Both the position numbers and the translations under genes were made by a program. 62,008 nucleotides of DNA from the NCBI GenBank assembly GCA_013360405.1, contig JABWBR010000024.1, positions 1 to 62,008 on the forward strand. The letters are read 5' to 3'. Of this stretch, positions 52,736-61,341 are shown piece after piece; the stretch's first letter is position 1; the number at the start of each line of letters is the position of its first letter. This stretch comes from Saprospiraceae bacterium. Its GTDB lineage: Bacteria > Bacteroidota > Bacteroidia > Chitinophagales > Saprospiraceae. The notes under the pieces are model-generated. The model did not search any database. It had not been told where the DNA came from and saw only the letters and a program-made list of their open reading frames with translations.

Positions 52736-55700
52736 TCACTTGTTCAGGATGATCTTGCCGCTCCTCAGCACTTTGCCGTCGGCGGTCAGGTGATAGAAAT
52801 ACACCCCGGACGGATGGGCGCCGGTCTGCCAAATGTACGAGCCGGCCTGCGCCAGCCCGGACTGTGCGTGAACCTGCCTCCCGTTCACGTCAAAGATGCG
52901 CAAGGCAGCCTCTTTCACTCCTTCCGGCAGGGAAACCGAGAAGTTCACCAGGTCCCTTGCCGGGTTGGGGCTTGCCCGCACCCATTCAGGCTGATGCGCC
53001 ATGTCGGGCGAGCCGCCCACTTCCATGGAGCGCTCCTCGATGCTGCCCCCGTCCTTGATATATTCGGCAGGGAAATGCCCACCGTAAAGCGTCAGGATGC
53101 TCTTGGCCCAGCCCTCCGCATAGCCGTCCGCATCGAGGTAGCCCCTGACCGACTGCAGGGTGGCCGCATCCAGTCCATAGAACGGCTTGCCGTCCAAAAG
53201 GCCGAGGATGGCCTGATAATTGCCTATGTCGGCCTGCCCCTCGCCCGCCAGTTGGTATTTGCCGATGGCGCTGTTGAGCAACGACAAGGCTGCCTGTACG
53301 TTGCCTGAACCCAGGCGCTCACCGGCCAGCCACAAATCCCCTTCGAGGCTGCCCAGATGCGCCAACCAGGTGCGCAGGGTGTCGGCGCTGAATCCAATGG
53401 TGTCGTACAACTCGTGGATGACCACCATATAGGCATCCTCGTCCATCATCCGTTGGCGGTAGGCCATCTGCCGGGCGCTTTCGTCCGTCGGGTTTGCAGC
53501 ATAACTTGCTTTGGCGGCAAGGAATAGGTCCTTTTGCTGGTAAAAATCAGATTTGACCAAGGCAATTTCTTCCTCTGTCCTGCACGGCGGCTCGCAGTAG
53601 GTGACGGGGCAGGTATTGGTGTCGGCTGGGATTTTGAAAACATCTCCCTCAATGGCCAATGGCTCCTCATTCTGCCCAAAAGGGTTGTAGAAATACTGGA
53701 TCGGTGCGCCAAGGTTGGAAAAATCAATGCCCGTATAGGAAAAACGGTTGCCCGCCGCATTGTAGATTATTTGACCTTGGTTGTCAAACTCCAACCCCTG
53801 TCTTTCCTTAATACTGCCATTGGGCACCGAAAAGTCCTTGTCGTCCACATCAAAATTCCGATTGCAGTCGTAGTACAGCCCCCTAATGCCGTCCTGCGGC
53901 AACTGGGAGGCGTTCTGCTGGTTGGAGAGGTTGCCAAAAGTCAGTCCGTGGAAATTGTTTCGCCGGATGGTCTTGTTGGCTATGCCCGTGTTGATGCAAA
54001 TTGTGCCTATGGTGGTCTCAGCATTTCCACTGACGCCGATGAACTCGTTCTCCTCACAGGTGAAGCCCGCCACGTCGGTCTCGAATATCACCCCCACTTG
54101 GTCGCCCGTCGGGTCGGTAGAAGGCAATTGGCCGAGGGTGAAGTTATTGAACAAGAGCGTACTGCCGGTCACCGATTTGTTTCGGATGCCGACGAAGCAC
54201 TTTTCAAAGTTCGCCTGCCGCACCGTGTAGGGGCGGTTAGTGACGATGCGGGCCGTGTAAACCCCATAGCCCAAACCTTTAAATCCGGAATGGATATAAG
54301 ACTCGCAAGGCCCTGGATACGGAACTGGATTGCCGCTGCATTGCGAAGTGACGCTAAACCCAGCATCGTTGGCAAATATGCCGTAGCCCCAGTCGGCTAG
54401 GCTGCTTCCCTGTATCGCCCTGATATTGATGTAGGAACAACCGGATAACCTGATCCCATTTACCCCCGTCATGTGTACGAATGAATGGAACGGCTGGCTG
54501 TGCGGGTAATCGTCATTGGTCAGGAAACTGATGCTCGTGAACGAGCCGACGTAGTTGCGTGGCTGCCCCTGCTGACCCGTCGGGAGGGAGAAGGGCCAAA
54601 AGTTCTGATATGGCGCAAACTCCACCCCAATCGGGCAGTTCTTGATGGTTGCCCCTATGCAACTAATTTGCCCGCCTGCCAGCGTGTAGGTCGGGCCGTA
54701 GAGTTGGATACCTACTTTGGCGTTTTCAATCAGCGAACCTGACATACAGTCAATACTACCTTGCGCCTTCACGCCGCCCACAGCATATTGGGACTGAGAG
54801 GGGGCGCTTCCCCACACTTTTACTCCCTGCCAGGTGTAGCCCCGGCAACCCATGCCCGTTAGGGCGCCGTACAGCGTCAGTCTGGCGTTGGGTTTGATAA
54901 TGAGACGACTTTGTTCCCCGAAATGCACTGTTACCCCTGCGTTGATGGTCAGGGTTGCGCCTCCCTCAATCACGAGATCGCCCCCAATGAGAAAGTTGCC
55001 GTTGTTGGGCGTATTGGCGGTCGTCCAGGTAGTATTTCCAGTAATGGTATGACCAACAAAATCGGGATCGATAAGACAGTCTTGAAGAACAGACGAAAAG
55101 GAAATCATTTGGCGCATTCTTAACCCTTGCTCGGACGTAAAGTAATCCATACACTTTGGATGGGTATAAGACATAATGTTTTTCTCATCGGGGTTATAAG
55201 GGTGATTATTAATGTCCATTATTACTTCCTGCCATTCACAAATGGGAAATAATACTTCAAAATGCTGATTAGGGTCGGCGGGGGTGTCACATACATAATC
55301 TCCACAGATACTACAATTACTGCCGTTGACAAGTTCACTACAAGGATTATCATTTCCTCCTTCCGGGAAAGTCCCATGATGTGTATGAAAAAGCCCTAAA
55401 CAGTGCGCCATTTCATGTGAAATAACATGGGAACGCGATAATGATATTGAAGGATCTCCCGGATATATTCCAGATATGTAAAATGCAGCTGAAGGTATAT
55501 TAGCTGCCCTGCCACAATTCTGATTTTGATTTTCATCAAAAAAATAAATGTCAATCCCATCAGTGTGTGGGTTGCTTAAAAAGATATACCCTGGATAAAA
55601 TTGATTACAAATATCTTGAAAATAGTGAAGATCTTCATCAATGTAATTGATATTGCAATCCCATACGAAAAAAATATTGTGAGAACTAAAATCTTGCTGA

Positions 55701-55963
55701 AGGATATTAATAGCCTCTTCTACCCCTTGAATGGTTTGCCCGCCTGTGCCATTAGAGGTACGGACAATATGTGTATATATTCGAATGTAGTATGGACCGT
55801 CAACATTGGATATGTTTTCCAATCCTCCAGGAACAATACCTATCGAGCCGTTGCCAGGTGTTGTAAAACAAATATCGTATTGGGAATAGAGATTCGAACA
55901 GACAAGTAATGCAATTAGTAGTAACAAGAAAGACCTGTTCAATGAATTTAGTTTAGCTTTCAT
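52736..55963 (-). CDS. Secreted M43 (pappalysin)-type metalloprotease with beta-helix and T9SS tail
   Basis: A 1,075-residue secreted protein. Signal peptide SFLLLLIALLVCSNLYSQ. The catalytic domain has the metzincin zinc motif HEMAHCLGLFH (about residue 183) and a Met-turn (KNIMSY), with surrounding cysteines, as in M43 proteases. Residues ~300-700 are Gly/Asn-rich strands (VIEGGATLTINAGVTVHFGEQSRLIIKPNA and others) typical of right-handed beta-helices. A helical region follows (~790-960), then a T9SS type A tail (SPNPARDLVNFSVSLPEGV ... PSGVYFYHLTADG). It probably digests extracellular protein. Confidence 0.9.
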   Translation of the reverse strand: MKAKLNSLNRSFLLLLIALLVCSNLYSQYDICFTTPGNGSIGIVPGGLENISNVDGPYYIRIYTHIVRTSNGTGGQTIQGVEEAINILQQDFSSHNIFFVWDCNINYIDEDLHYFQDICNQFYPGYIFLSNPHTDGIDIYFFDENQNQNCGRAANIPSAAFYISGIYPGDPSISLSRSHVISHEMAHCLGLFHTHHGTFPEGGNDNPCSELVNGSNCSICGDYVCDTPADPNQHFEVLFPICEWQEVIMDINNHPYNPDEKNIMSYTHPKCMDYFTSEQGLRMRQMISFSSVLQDCLIDPDFVGHTITGNTTWTTANTPNNGNFLIGGDLVIEGGATLTINAGVTVHFGEQSRLIIKPNARLTLYGALTGMGCRGYTWQGVKVWGSAPSQSQYAVGGVKAQGSIDCMSGSLIENAKVGIQLYGPTYTLAGGQISCIGATIKNCPIGVEFAPYQNFWPFSLPTGQQGQPRNYVGSFTSISFLTNDDYPHSQPFHSFVHMTGVNGIRLSGCSYINIRAIQGSSLADWGYGIFANDAGFSVTSQCSGNPVPYPGPCESYIHSGFKGLGYGVYTARIVTNRPYTVRQANFEKCFVGIRNKSVTGSTLLFNNFTLGQLPSTDPTGDQVGVIFETDVAGFTCEENEFIGVSGNAETTIGTICINTGIANKTIRRNNFHGLTFGNLSNQQNASQLPQDGIRGLYYDCNRNFDVDDKDFSVPNGSIKERQGLEFDNQGQIIYNAAGNRFSYTGIDFSNLGAPIQYFYNPFGQNEEPLAIEGDVFKIPADTNTCPVTYCEPPCRTEEEIALVKSDFYQQKDLFLAAKASYAANPTDESARQMAYRQRMMDEDAYMVVIHELYDTIGFSADTLRTWLAHLGSLEGDLWLAGERLGSGNVQAALSLLNSAIGKYQLAGEGQADIGNYQAILGLLDGKPFYGLDAATLQSVRGYLDADGYAEGWAKSILTLYGGHFPAEYIKDGGSIEERSMEVGGSPDMAHQPEWVRASPNPARDLVNFSVSLPEGVKEAALRIFDVNGRQVHAQSGLAQAGSYIWQTGAHPSGVYFYHLTADGKVLRSGKIILNK

Positions 55964-56013
55964 AAAAGGGTTTGTATTAGAAAGTGAAAAAAGTTATGTA
56001 GCTTTTAGCTGGA

Positions 56014-56057
56014 TTCGCGCCAGAGCTGAAGTCATATACAAAATAAGGCGGTGCGAA
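56014..56057 (+). repeat. Dispersed hairpin element, copy 3
   Basis: TTCGCGCC and GGTGCGAA pair (one G-U in RNA) around a 28-base loop matching the loop at 39073-39100 in 20 of 28 positions. Like copies 1-2, it sits between two divergent genes (protease at 55963, dehydratase at 56106). Confidence 0.6.
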
Positions 56058-56105
56058 GTATACAAATATATGTCTTGCGTTCAAGAAAATCAAGTACAGA
56101 TAATT

Positions 56106-57068
56106 ATGCAACAACTACAAAACGTCCCGACGCTCGCAGACATTCGCGCCACTCACGCGGCCATCGCTTCATTCATACACCGCACGCCTGTGATGACGTG
56201 TTCGACCATCAACAACATGACGGGGGCGGAATTGTATTTTAAGTGTGAAAACTTTCAGAAAGTGGGCGCCTTCAAAATGCGGGGCGCGGCCAGTGCGGCC
56301 TTGAGGCTCAGCGCCGAGCAGGCGGCGCGGGGACTTGCCACTCACTCTTCGGGCAACCATGCGCAGGCAGTAGCGCGGGCGGCACAGCAGTTGGGCGTGC
56401 CGGCTTATATCGTCATGCCCTCCAATGCGCCTACCATCAAACAGGCGGCCACGCGGGGCTACGGCGCCGAGATTACCTTCTGTGCGCCCACCGTGGAATC
56501 GCGGGAAACCGCGCTACAGGAAGTCGTAGCGCGCACCGGCGCCACCTTCATCCACCCTTACAACGACTACAACGTCATCGCCGGACAGGCCACGGCCGCC
56601 CTGGAATTGCTCGAAGACACCGCGGCAAAGCCGCTGCACATCGTGATGGCCCCCGTTGGCGGCGGCGGATTGATGAGCGGCACGGCGCTGGCGGTACGGT
56701 ATACCGCGCCGGGCATACAGGTATTCGGCGCCGAACCCAAAGCCGTCGACGACGCCTGGCGTTCGCTGCACAGCGGCCACATCGCCTCTAATGCCACCAC
56801 CCAGACCATCGCCGACGGGCTGCGCACCAACCTGGGCGAAAAGACCTTCGACATCATCCGGCATCACGTGGATGAGATTTATACCGTATCAGAAGAGGCT
56901 ATCATAGCCGCCATGCGCCTGGTTTGGGAACGCATGAAGATTATTATTGAACCCTCTTGCGCGGTGCCACTGGCAGCGGTTTTCAGCTATCCCGAGGTTT
57001 TTCGCGGCAAGCGGGTGGGGATTATTCTCACCGGTGGCAATGTGGATTTGGGGGAACTGCCTTGGTAG
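56106..57068 (+). CDS. Threonine/serine dehydratase (PLP-dependent, no ACT domain)
   Basis: A 320-residue fold-type II PLP enzyme. The PLP lysine lies in FQKVGAFKMRGA, the phosphate loop is SSGNHAQAVA, and the GGGG loop is APVGGGGLMSGTAL. Length without a regulatory ACT domain matches catabolic threonine dehydratase or serine racemase. It deaminates threonine or serine to the 2-oxoacid plus ammonia. I chose ATG 56106 (MQQLQNVPTL), which fits relatives, over an upstream in-frame ATG at 56070. Stands alone. Confidence 0.9.
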   Translation: MQQLQNVPTLADIRATHAAIASFIHRTPVMTCSTINNMTGAELYFKCENFQKVGAFKMRGAASAALRLSAEQAARGLATHSSGNHAQAVARAAQQLGVPAYIVMPSNAPTIKQAATRGYGAEITFCAPTVESRETALQEVVARTGATFIHPYNDYNVIAGQATAALELLEDTAAKPLHIVMAPVGGGGLMSGTALAVRYTAPGIQVFGAEPKAVDDAWRSLHSGHIASNATTQTIADGLRTNLGEKTFDIIRHHVDEIYTVSEEAIIAAMRLVWERMKIIIEPSCAVPLAAVFSYPEVFRGKRVGIILTGGNVDLGELPW

Positions 57069-57186
57069 GGACTGTTGGACTATTGGACTATTGGGACTTT
57101 GGGGATCAGAGGGTTTCAAAAAATAATCAAACATTCAACATTCAACATCAAACATCCTTCCCCGCACAGTCGCACGAGTCGCACAG

Positions 57187-57888
57187 TTAGATTTCCGCGA
57201 TAGCAATCGTGGCCATACTGAGGCGCACGCCGGGAAGCTCGGTGAGTAGCAAACCGCAGGCTTCGAGCGTAGCGCCGGTAGTCATCACATCGTCTACCAG
57301 CAGGATGTGTTTGCCTTCCAGTCGTTCGGGGCGGTGCAGGGCAAAAGCTTCGCCCACGTTGGCCAGTCGCTGCATGCGGGATTTGCGGGTTTGGGTGGCG
57401 GTAAAAGCGCGGCGCGCGAGGGCGTCGGGCAGCCAGGGCACGCCGAGGGATTCCGAGAGGCCCTCAGCGAAACAATCGCTCTGGTTAAAGCCCCGTTGGC
57501 GTTTTTTGCGGGGGTGCAGCGGCACCGGCGCCACCAGTTCGACATCGCAGAACAGGGGACTTTGCTTTAATTCCAGGCCGTAGGTTTTGCCCAGATAGCG
57601 GCCCACCTCCTTTTGTCCGCCGTATTTCAGAGCGTGTAAAAGTTGTTGTACGCGGCCTCCTTTGGTAAAAAAATACATGGCCGCGCCGGCATGCACGGGC
57701 AGTCGGCCCCAGAAGCGCTCGGCGAAGGGATTGTCGGCTTGCAGGTGAAATTGGGTCTTGGGAAGGCGGTACTGGCAGTCGATACACAGCACCTGTTGGC
57801 GGATGAGTAGGTTTTTGCCGCAGGCGCAGCATAAATTTGGATAAAAAAGACCTACCATTTCTTCGAGGAAACGAAGCGGCGTTTTCAT
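57187..57888 (-). CDS. ComF-family phosphoribosyltransferase-like protein
   Basis: A 233-residue protein. The N-terminus has a zinc ribbon (CCACGKN ... CIDCQYRLP, residues ~20-40), and the C-terminus a PRTase PRPP loop (HILLVDDVMTTGATLEACG). Middle motif VPLHPRKKRQRGFNQSDCFAEGL is the ComF signature. ComF/DprA-linked proteins act in DNA uptake by natural transformation, and relatives occur in non-competent species. It converges with the dehydratase gene; the gap holds heptamer ttggact repeats. Confidence 0.9.
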   Translation of the reverse strand: MKTPLRFLEEMVGLFYPNLCCACGKNLLIRQQVLCIDCQYRLPKTQFHLQADNPFAERFWGRLPVHAGAAMYFFTKGGRVQQLLHALKYGGQKEVGRYLGKTYGLELKQSPLFCDVELVAPVPLHPRKKRQRGFNQSDCFAEGLSESLGVPWLPDALARRAFTATQTRKSRMQRLANVGEAFALHRPERLEGKHILLVDDVMTTGATLEACGLLLTELPGVRLSMATIAIAEI

Positions 57889-57899
57889 AGCTTTGTTTT

Positions 57900-58010
57900 T
57901 TGGTTGTCAGTTCTCAGTTGTCGGTTCTCTGTTGTCCGTTCTCCGTTCGGAGCTAGTAAAGATAAAAAACAAACCGACAACAGAGAACAGAGAACAGAGA
58001 ACAGAAAAAA
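57900..58010. repeat. Heptamer-type inverted repeat block
   Basis: ttgtcagttctcagttgtcggttctctgttgtccgttctc on the left is mirrored by aaccgacaacagagaacagagaacagagaacag on the right, with a 25-bp AT-rich centre. The unit gagaaca is tandemly repeated. It lies immediately upstream (5') of the ComF gene and resembles the block at 46739-46887, sharing the ccgacaac word. Confidence 0.7.
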
Positions 58011-58179
58011 AAACGTCTGCCCCGCTGAAGCAAGACAGACGCATCAAAACAAAACGAAAAACCAACTTTAAACAAGTCTTTTAGTAAGATTAAAAACTGC
58101 CTTTTGCCGATTTTTGTTGCGGCGGCGCGTGTTAATAATTTCTTAAGGCGCTTGATATTCAAAAAACTGTGGACACGGC

Positions 58180-59112
58180 ATGTATCTAAAAGAGCTGGAA
58201 ACATTTCGCATATATTATTCGCAAACCATTCACCCTGAATTGATGCGAATGGAGCGGCAGCGACTTCGATTGCTGGGGTTGCTGGCGTTTTCGGCTTTTT
58301 TGCTCGTGGGCGCTTTTATCATCGAGTTATACCTCAATTTACTCATACTTACCCTGGCCCTCAGCATCCCCATTACCTTTTACATTGCCTACCTGGTATA
58401 CCGGGTGCAGCAATTCAGGCGCACCTTCAAACCCAACGTAGTCAACCTCATCCTGCATTTTATCGACGAGCAGCCCAACTACGGACAATTGGCCTACGAC
58501 CCCCGCAAATTTTTGACCAAAGACTTGTTTAAACAAAGCAAAATTTTCAGCACGCCCGCCCATTATTACGCCGGCGAAGACTACATCAACGGGCGGGTGG
58601 GAGAAATGCCTTTTGAAATGTGCGAGCTGTCGGTTCGCGAGATCGCGCGCACCGACAACAAACTCGAAGTGATCTTCGAAGGCGTATTTTTGTACGCCGT
58701 CTTCAACGAAGAAGCCGAGGGACACATGGTCATCTGGCCGCGCAAAATGCGCAAATACCTGTCGCGCTCCATCAAAGCCTTTACCTGGGAAGGCGGCGAA
58801 AACGTCGACCACGAAATCCTCAACGAGCGCTTCCGCGAGCGTTTTCTGGTGTACGCCACCGAAGACACCCACGTAGTAGGCATTTTATCGGAGCCCATGC
58901 AGGATTCCATCCTCGAATACGTAGACCGCACCGGCAAAGACATCTACCTGGCTTTCCACGACCGCGAAATTTATGCGGCGGTTACTGAACAAAAAGACTT
59001 GCTCGAACCGTTTATATTTCAATCCAACCTCAATTTCGAGCTGGTCAAAGAATTTTATGAAGATATTTCGCTCATTCTCCGCGTGGTACAGGATTTCGAT
59101 CAAACCCATTGA
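58180..59112 (+). CDS. DUF3137-family membrane protein
   Basis: A 310-residue protein with two adjacent membrane helices (~30-70, LLGLLAFSAFLLVGAFIIELYLNLLILTLALSIP split across them). The cytosolic C-terminal part carries the DUF3137 pattern (INGRVGEMPFEMCELSVREIART; FEGVFLYAVFNEEAEGHMVIWP). Function of the family is unknown, often described near surface or stress genes. It is followed 25 bp later by the TraB/GumN gene. Confidence 0.8.
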   Translation: MYLKELETFRIYYSQTIHPELMRMERQRLRLLGLLAFSAFLLVGAFIIELYLNLLILTLALSIPITFYIAYLVYRVQQFRRTFKPNVVNLILHFIDEQPNYGQLAYDPRKFLTKDLFKQSKIFSTPAHYYAGEDYINGRVGEMPFEMCELSVREIARTDNKLEVIFEGVFLYAVFNEEAEGHMVIWPRKMRKYLSRSIKAFTWEGGENVDHEILNERFRERFLVYATEDTHVVGILSEPMQDSILEYVDRTGKDIYLAFHDREIYAAVTEQKDLLEPFIFQSNLNFELVKEFYEDISLILRVVQDFDQTH

Positions 59113-59137
59113 CAGGATTTTTCAACCCAATTTCACT

Positions 59138-60052
59138 ATGATTAAACGAATTGCGGCCGTAATACCGGCTATATTTTTCGCTATTGCCATTTGGGCGCAA
59201 CCCGCTACTTTTGAACCGACAGAAAAAGCCCTGCTGTGGGAAATCAAAGGCAAGCAATTAAAACAGCCCTCCTACCTTTTCGGCACCATCCACCTCATCA
59301 GCAAGCGCGATTTTGTATTATTTGAAGAAGTAAAAACGGCCCTTGCCCAAAGCGAACGCGTAGTTTTTGAAATCGACATGGAAAAAATGTCGGATGCCGC
59401 CACGCTGATGCCCCTGATGATGAAAATGTACATGCGCAAGGATACCACCCTGCGCGATCTGCTCAGCCAGGAAGACTACGCCTTTGTCAAAGCCCACTTC
59501 GATAAGCTGGGCCTGCCGCTGTCGTTCATGGAGCGCATCAAACCCATGTTTTTGTCGATGCTGGCCTCCGAAGACTTCATGGCCATGAAGGAAGGCCCCG
59601 ATTCGATGCAGATGGTGTCGTACGAGATGGAGATCATGGAATTGGCGAAGCAGCAGGAAAAAGACATCGACGGACTGGAAACGGCGGAATACCAGATGAG
59701 CATTTTTGACAGCATTCCCTACCAGGCACAAGCCCAAATGCTGGTGGAAAGCATCAAGATGGGCAGCGGCGGCGAAGACAGCGAATTTGACGAGATGGTG
59801 CGAATGTATAAAAGCATGGATATCCAGGCCATGCAAAAAATGATGGAAGGCGATGCCGGCGTAGGCGAATACGAAGATGTGCTGCTGGTAGGCCGCAACA
59901 AAAACTGGATACCCGTGATGTCGCGGCTGATGGCTAAGGGGCCTTCTCTTTTTGCCGTCGGCGCGGGCCACCTCGGCGGGCCACAGGGTGTGGTGGCTTT
60001 GCTGCGTCAGGCGGGCTTTGAGGTGACTGCGGTGGGGAGTGTGGGAGAGTGA
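59138..60052 (+). CDS. TraB/GumN-family protein
   Basis: A 304-residue protein. Start ATG 59138 (MIKRIAAVIPAIFFAIAIWAQ) gives a signal peptide. The TraB/GumN fold shows as SYLFGTIHLISKRDFVLF near the start, a helix-rich middle with acidic and Met residues, and LFAVGAGHLGGPQGVVALLRQAGFEV at the end. The two conserved GxH motifs that are proposed metal ligands are present. The family is related to Tiki-type metalloproteases; a protease role is possible but unproven. A start upstream at 58973 lies inside the previous gene and is rejected. Confidence 0.85.
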   Translation: MIKRIAAVIPAIFFAIAIWAQPATFEPTEKALLWEIKGKQLKQPSYLFGTIHLISKRDFVLFEEVKTALAQSERVVFEIDMEKMSDAATLMPLMMKMYMRKDTTLRDLLSQEDYAFVKAHFDKLGLPLSFMERIKPMFLSMLASEDFMAMKEGPDSMQMVSYEMEIMELAKQQEKDIDGLETAEYQMSIFDSIPYQAQAQMLVESIKMGSGGEDSEFDEMVRMYKSMDIQAMQKMMEGDAGVGEYEDVLLVGRNKNWIPVMSRLMAKGPSLFAVGAGHLGGPQGVVALLRQAGFEVTAVGSVGE

Positions 60053-60120
60053 GAGGGGGCGAGGGGGCGACTGTGCGACTATACGGCTCGTACGACTTTG
60101 GGACTATTGGCCGTCACTTT

Positions 60121-60224
60121 GTCACCTCCCTAGCTATTCCGTAGCCGTCACCTCCCAAGTTATTCCCGGGACGTCACCACCCTGGCTATTCCGTAGCCGT
60201 CACCTCCCAAGTTATTCCCGGGAC
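60121..60224 (+). repeat. 26-bp tandem repeat, four copies
   Basis: Four contiguous 26-bp units (60121-60146, 60147-60172, 60173-60198, 60199-60224) share GTCACCtCCC-aG-TATTCC, alternating between a -gtagcc and a -cgggac ending, so it can also be read as a 52-bp dimer repeated twice, plus a partial start at 60225. It lies 51 bp upstream of the universal stress protein gene and may overlap its promoter. Confidence 0.85.
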
Positions 60225-60275
60225 GTCACCTTACGGGGCATAGCAAAGGGGGGTATTTTTGTAAAAAATGCTGTT

Positions 60276-61211
60276 ATGCTAACCGTTGAAAATAAACCTC
60301 TCGTGAACGAATCCACTATTTCATCGGAATATCGCGTCAAATCGCTGTTGGTGGGGCTCAGCCTGGAAAACAACGACGAAGCCCTCTTGTCATACATCGA
60401 CTTTCTGATTGACGTATTACCCGTAGAGCGTGCCACCTTCCTGCACGTCCTTCCCCGCTTTGATATGTTTAATGTGCAATACGAACAGGAGGCTGAGGGG
60501 TTGGTGAGTAATTTTGAAATAGACAGGGATATTATATACCAAATGCAGGCTGAGATTAAGTCGCGTTTTGCAGAAAAAGCCCTGCAGCCTGCCTTCATCG
60601 TGCAGGAAGGCGACCCGCTAGAAGCTTTGCTATATGCCACGCAGGAAGCCAAAGCCGACCTCGTAATTATCGGACAAAGCAGCGGCCGCGGCCCTCACGG
60701 CATCCTGGCCCGCAACCTGGCCCGCAAGAATACTTGTCCGGCGCTGATCATTCCTCAGCAGGCGCTTTGCAGTCTGGGCCGCATCATAGTGCCCATTGAT
60801 TTTTCGAAAAACTCGGTAAATGCCTTGCAAACTGCGGCAGGCATTGCCTCTGCTACGGGCGCCGAACTGATTGCCGTCAATATATTTGAATTGCCCAGCC
60901 TGAATGCCTACCGCATCAACAAAACAGTGGACGAACTGCGCAAATTGATTACTACCGATCGCTACGCCGCTTTCGAAGCATTTATCCAGACCCACCTGCG
61001 CAATTATGCCGGTAAGCTAACGACCAAGCTGGTAGAACGCGATTGGAACAGCGTGGCGCACCACCTGCTCGATTTCGCCCGCGCCGAAGGCGCCGACCTC
61101 ATCGTGATGGGGGCCAAAGGCCACTCCCGCGTAGAACGCCTGCTCATGGGCAGTGTAACGGAGGATTTGCTGGCGGCAAATGAGACGATTCCGACGTTGG
61201 TGGTGAAGTGA
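60276..61211 (+). CDS. Tandem universal stress protein
   Basis: A 311-residue protein made of two Usp domains. I chose ATG 60276 (MLTVENKPLV); an open frame upstream to 60039 runs through repeats and the previous gene. The first domain ends in DLVIIGQSSGRGPHGILARNLARKNTCPALIIPQ. The second carries the full nucleotide-binding motif GAKGHSRVERLLMGS (G-x2-G-x9-G-S), so only the C-terminal half likely binds ATP. Such proteins adjust survival under stress. A 26-bp tandem repeat precedes it. Confidence 0.9.
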   Translation: MLTVENKPLVNESTISSEYRVKSLLVGLSLENNDEALLSYIDFLIDVLPVERATFLHVLPRFDMFNVQYEQEAEGLVSNFEIDRDIIYQMQAEIKSRFAEKALQPAFIVQEGDPLEALLYATQEAKADLVIIGQSSGRGPHGILARNLARKNTCPALIIPQQALCSLGRIIVPIDFSKNSVNALQTAAGIASATGAELIAVNIFELPSLNAYRINKTVDELRKLITTDRYAAFEAFIQTHLRNYAGKLTTKLVERDWNSVAHHLLDFARAEGADLIVMGAKGHSRVERLLMGSVTEDLLAANETIPTLVVK

Positions 61212-61214
61212 GTG

Positions 61215-61245
61215 GCGATCGGCGGTCGGCGGTCGGCAGTCGGTT
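61215..61245. repeat. Heptamer tandem repeat (cggtcgg type)
   Basis: gatcggcggtcggcggtcggcagtcggttg follows the stress-protein stop codon; another of the short 7-bp repeat tracts lying between genes. Confidence 0.6.
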
Positions 61246-61341
61246 GCTTTGATTTGACCGTTGACTAATGCTATTCTTGACTGTATCCTGTAAATTGCTT
61301 ATCTTGTCTTTCATCTTGTAATACCCTTTAAACTCCATATC

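Noticed and set aside
60121-60224. CRISPR array
   Set aside because: The four units are contiguous with no spacers, and no cas gene is present.
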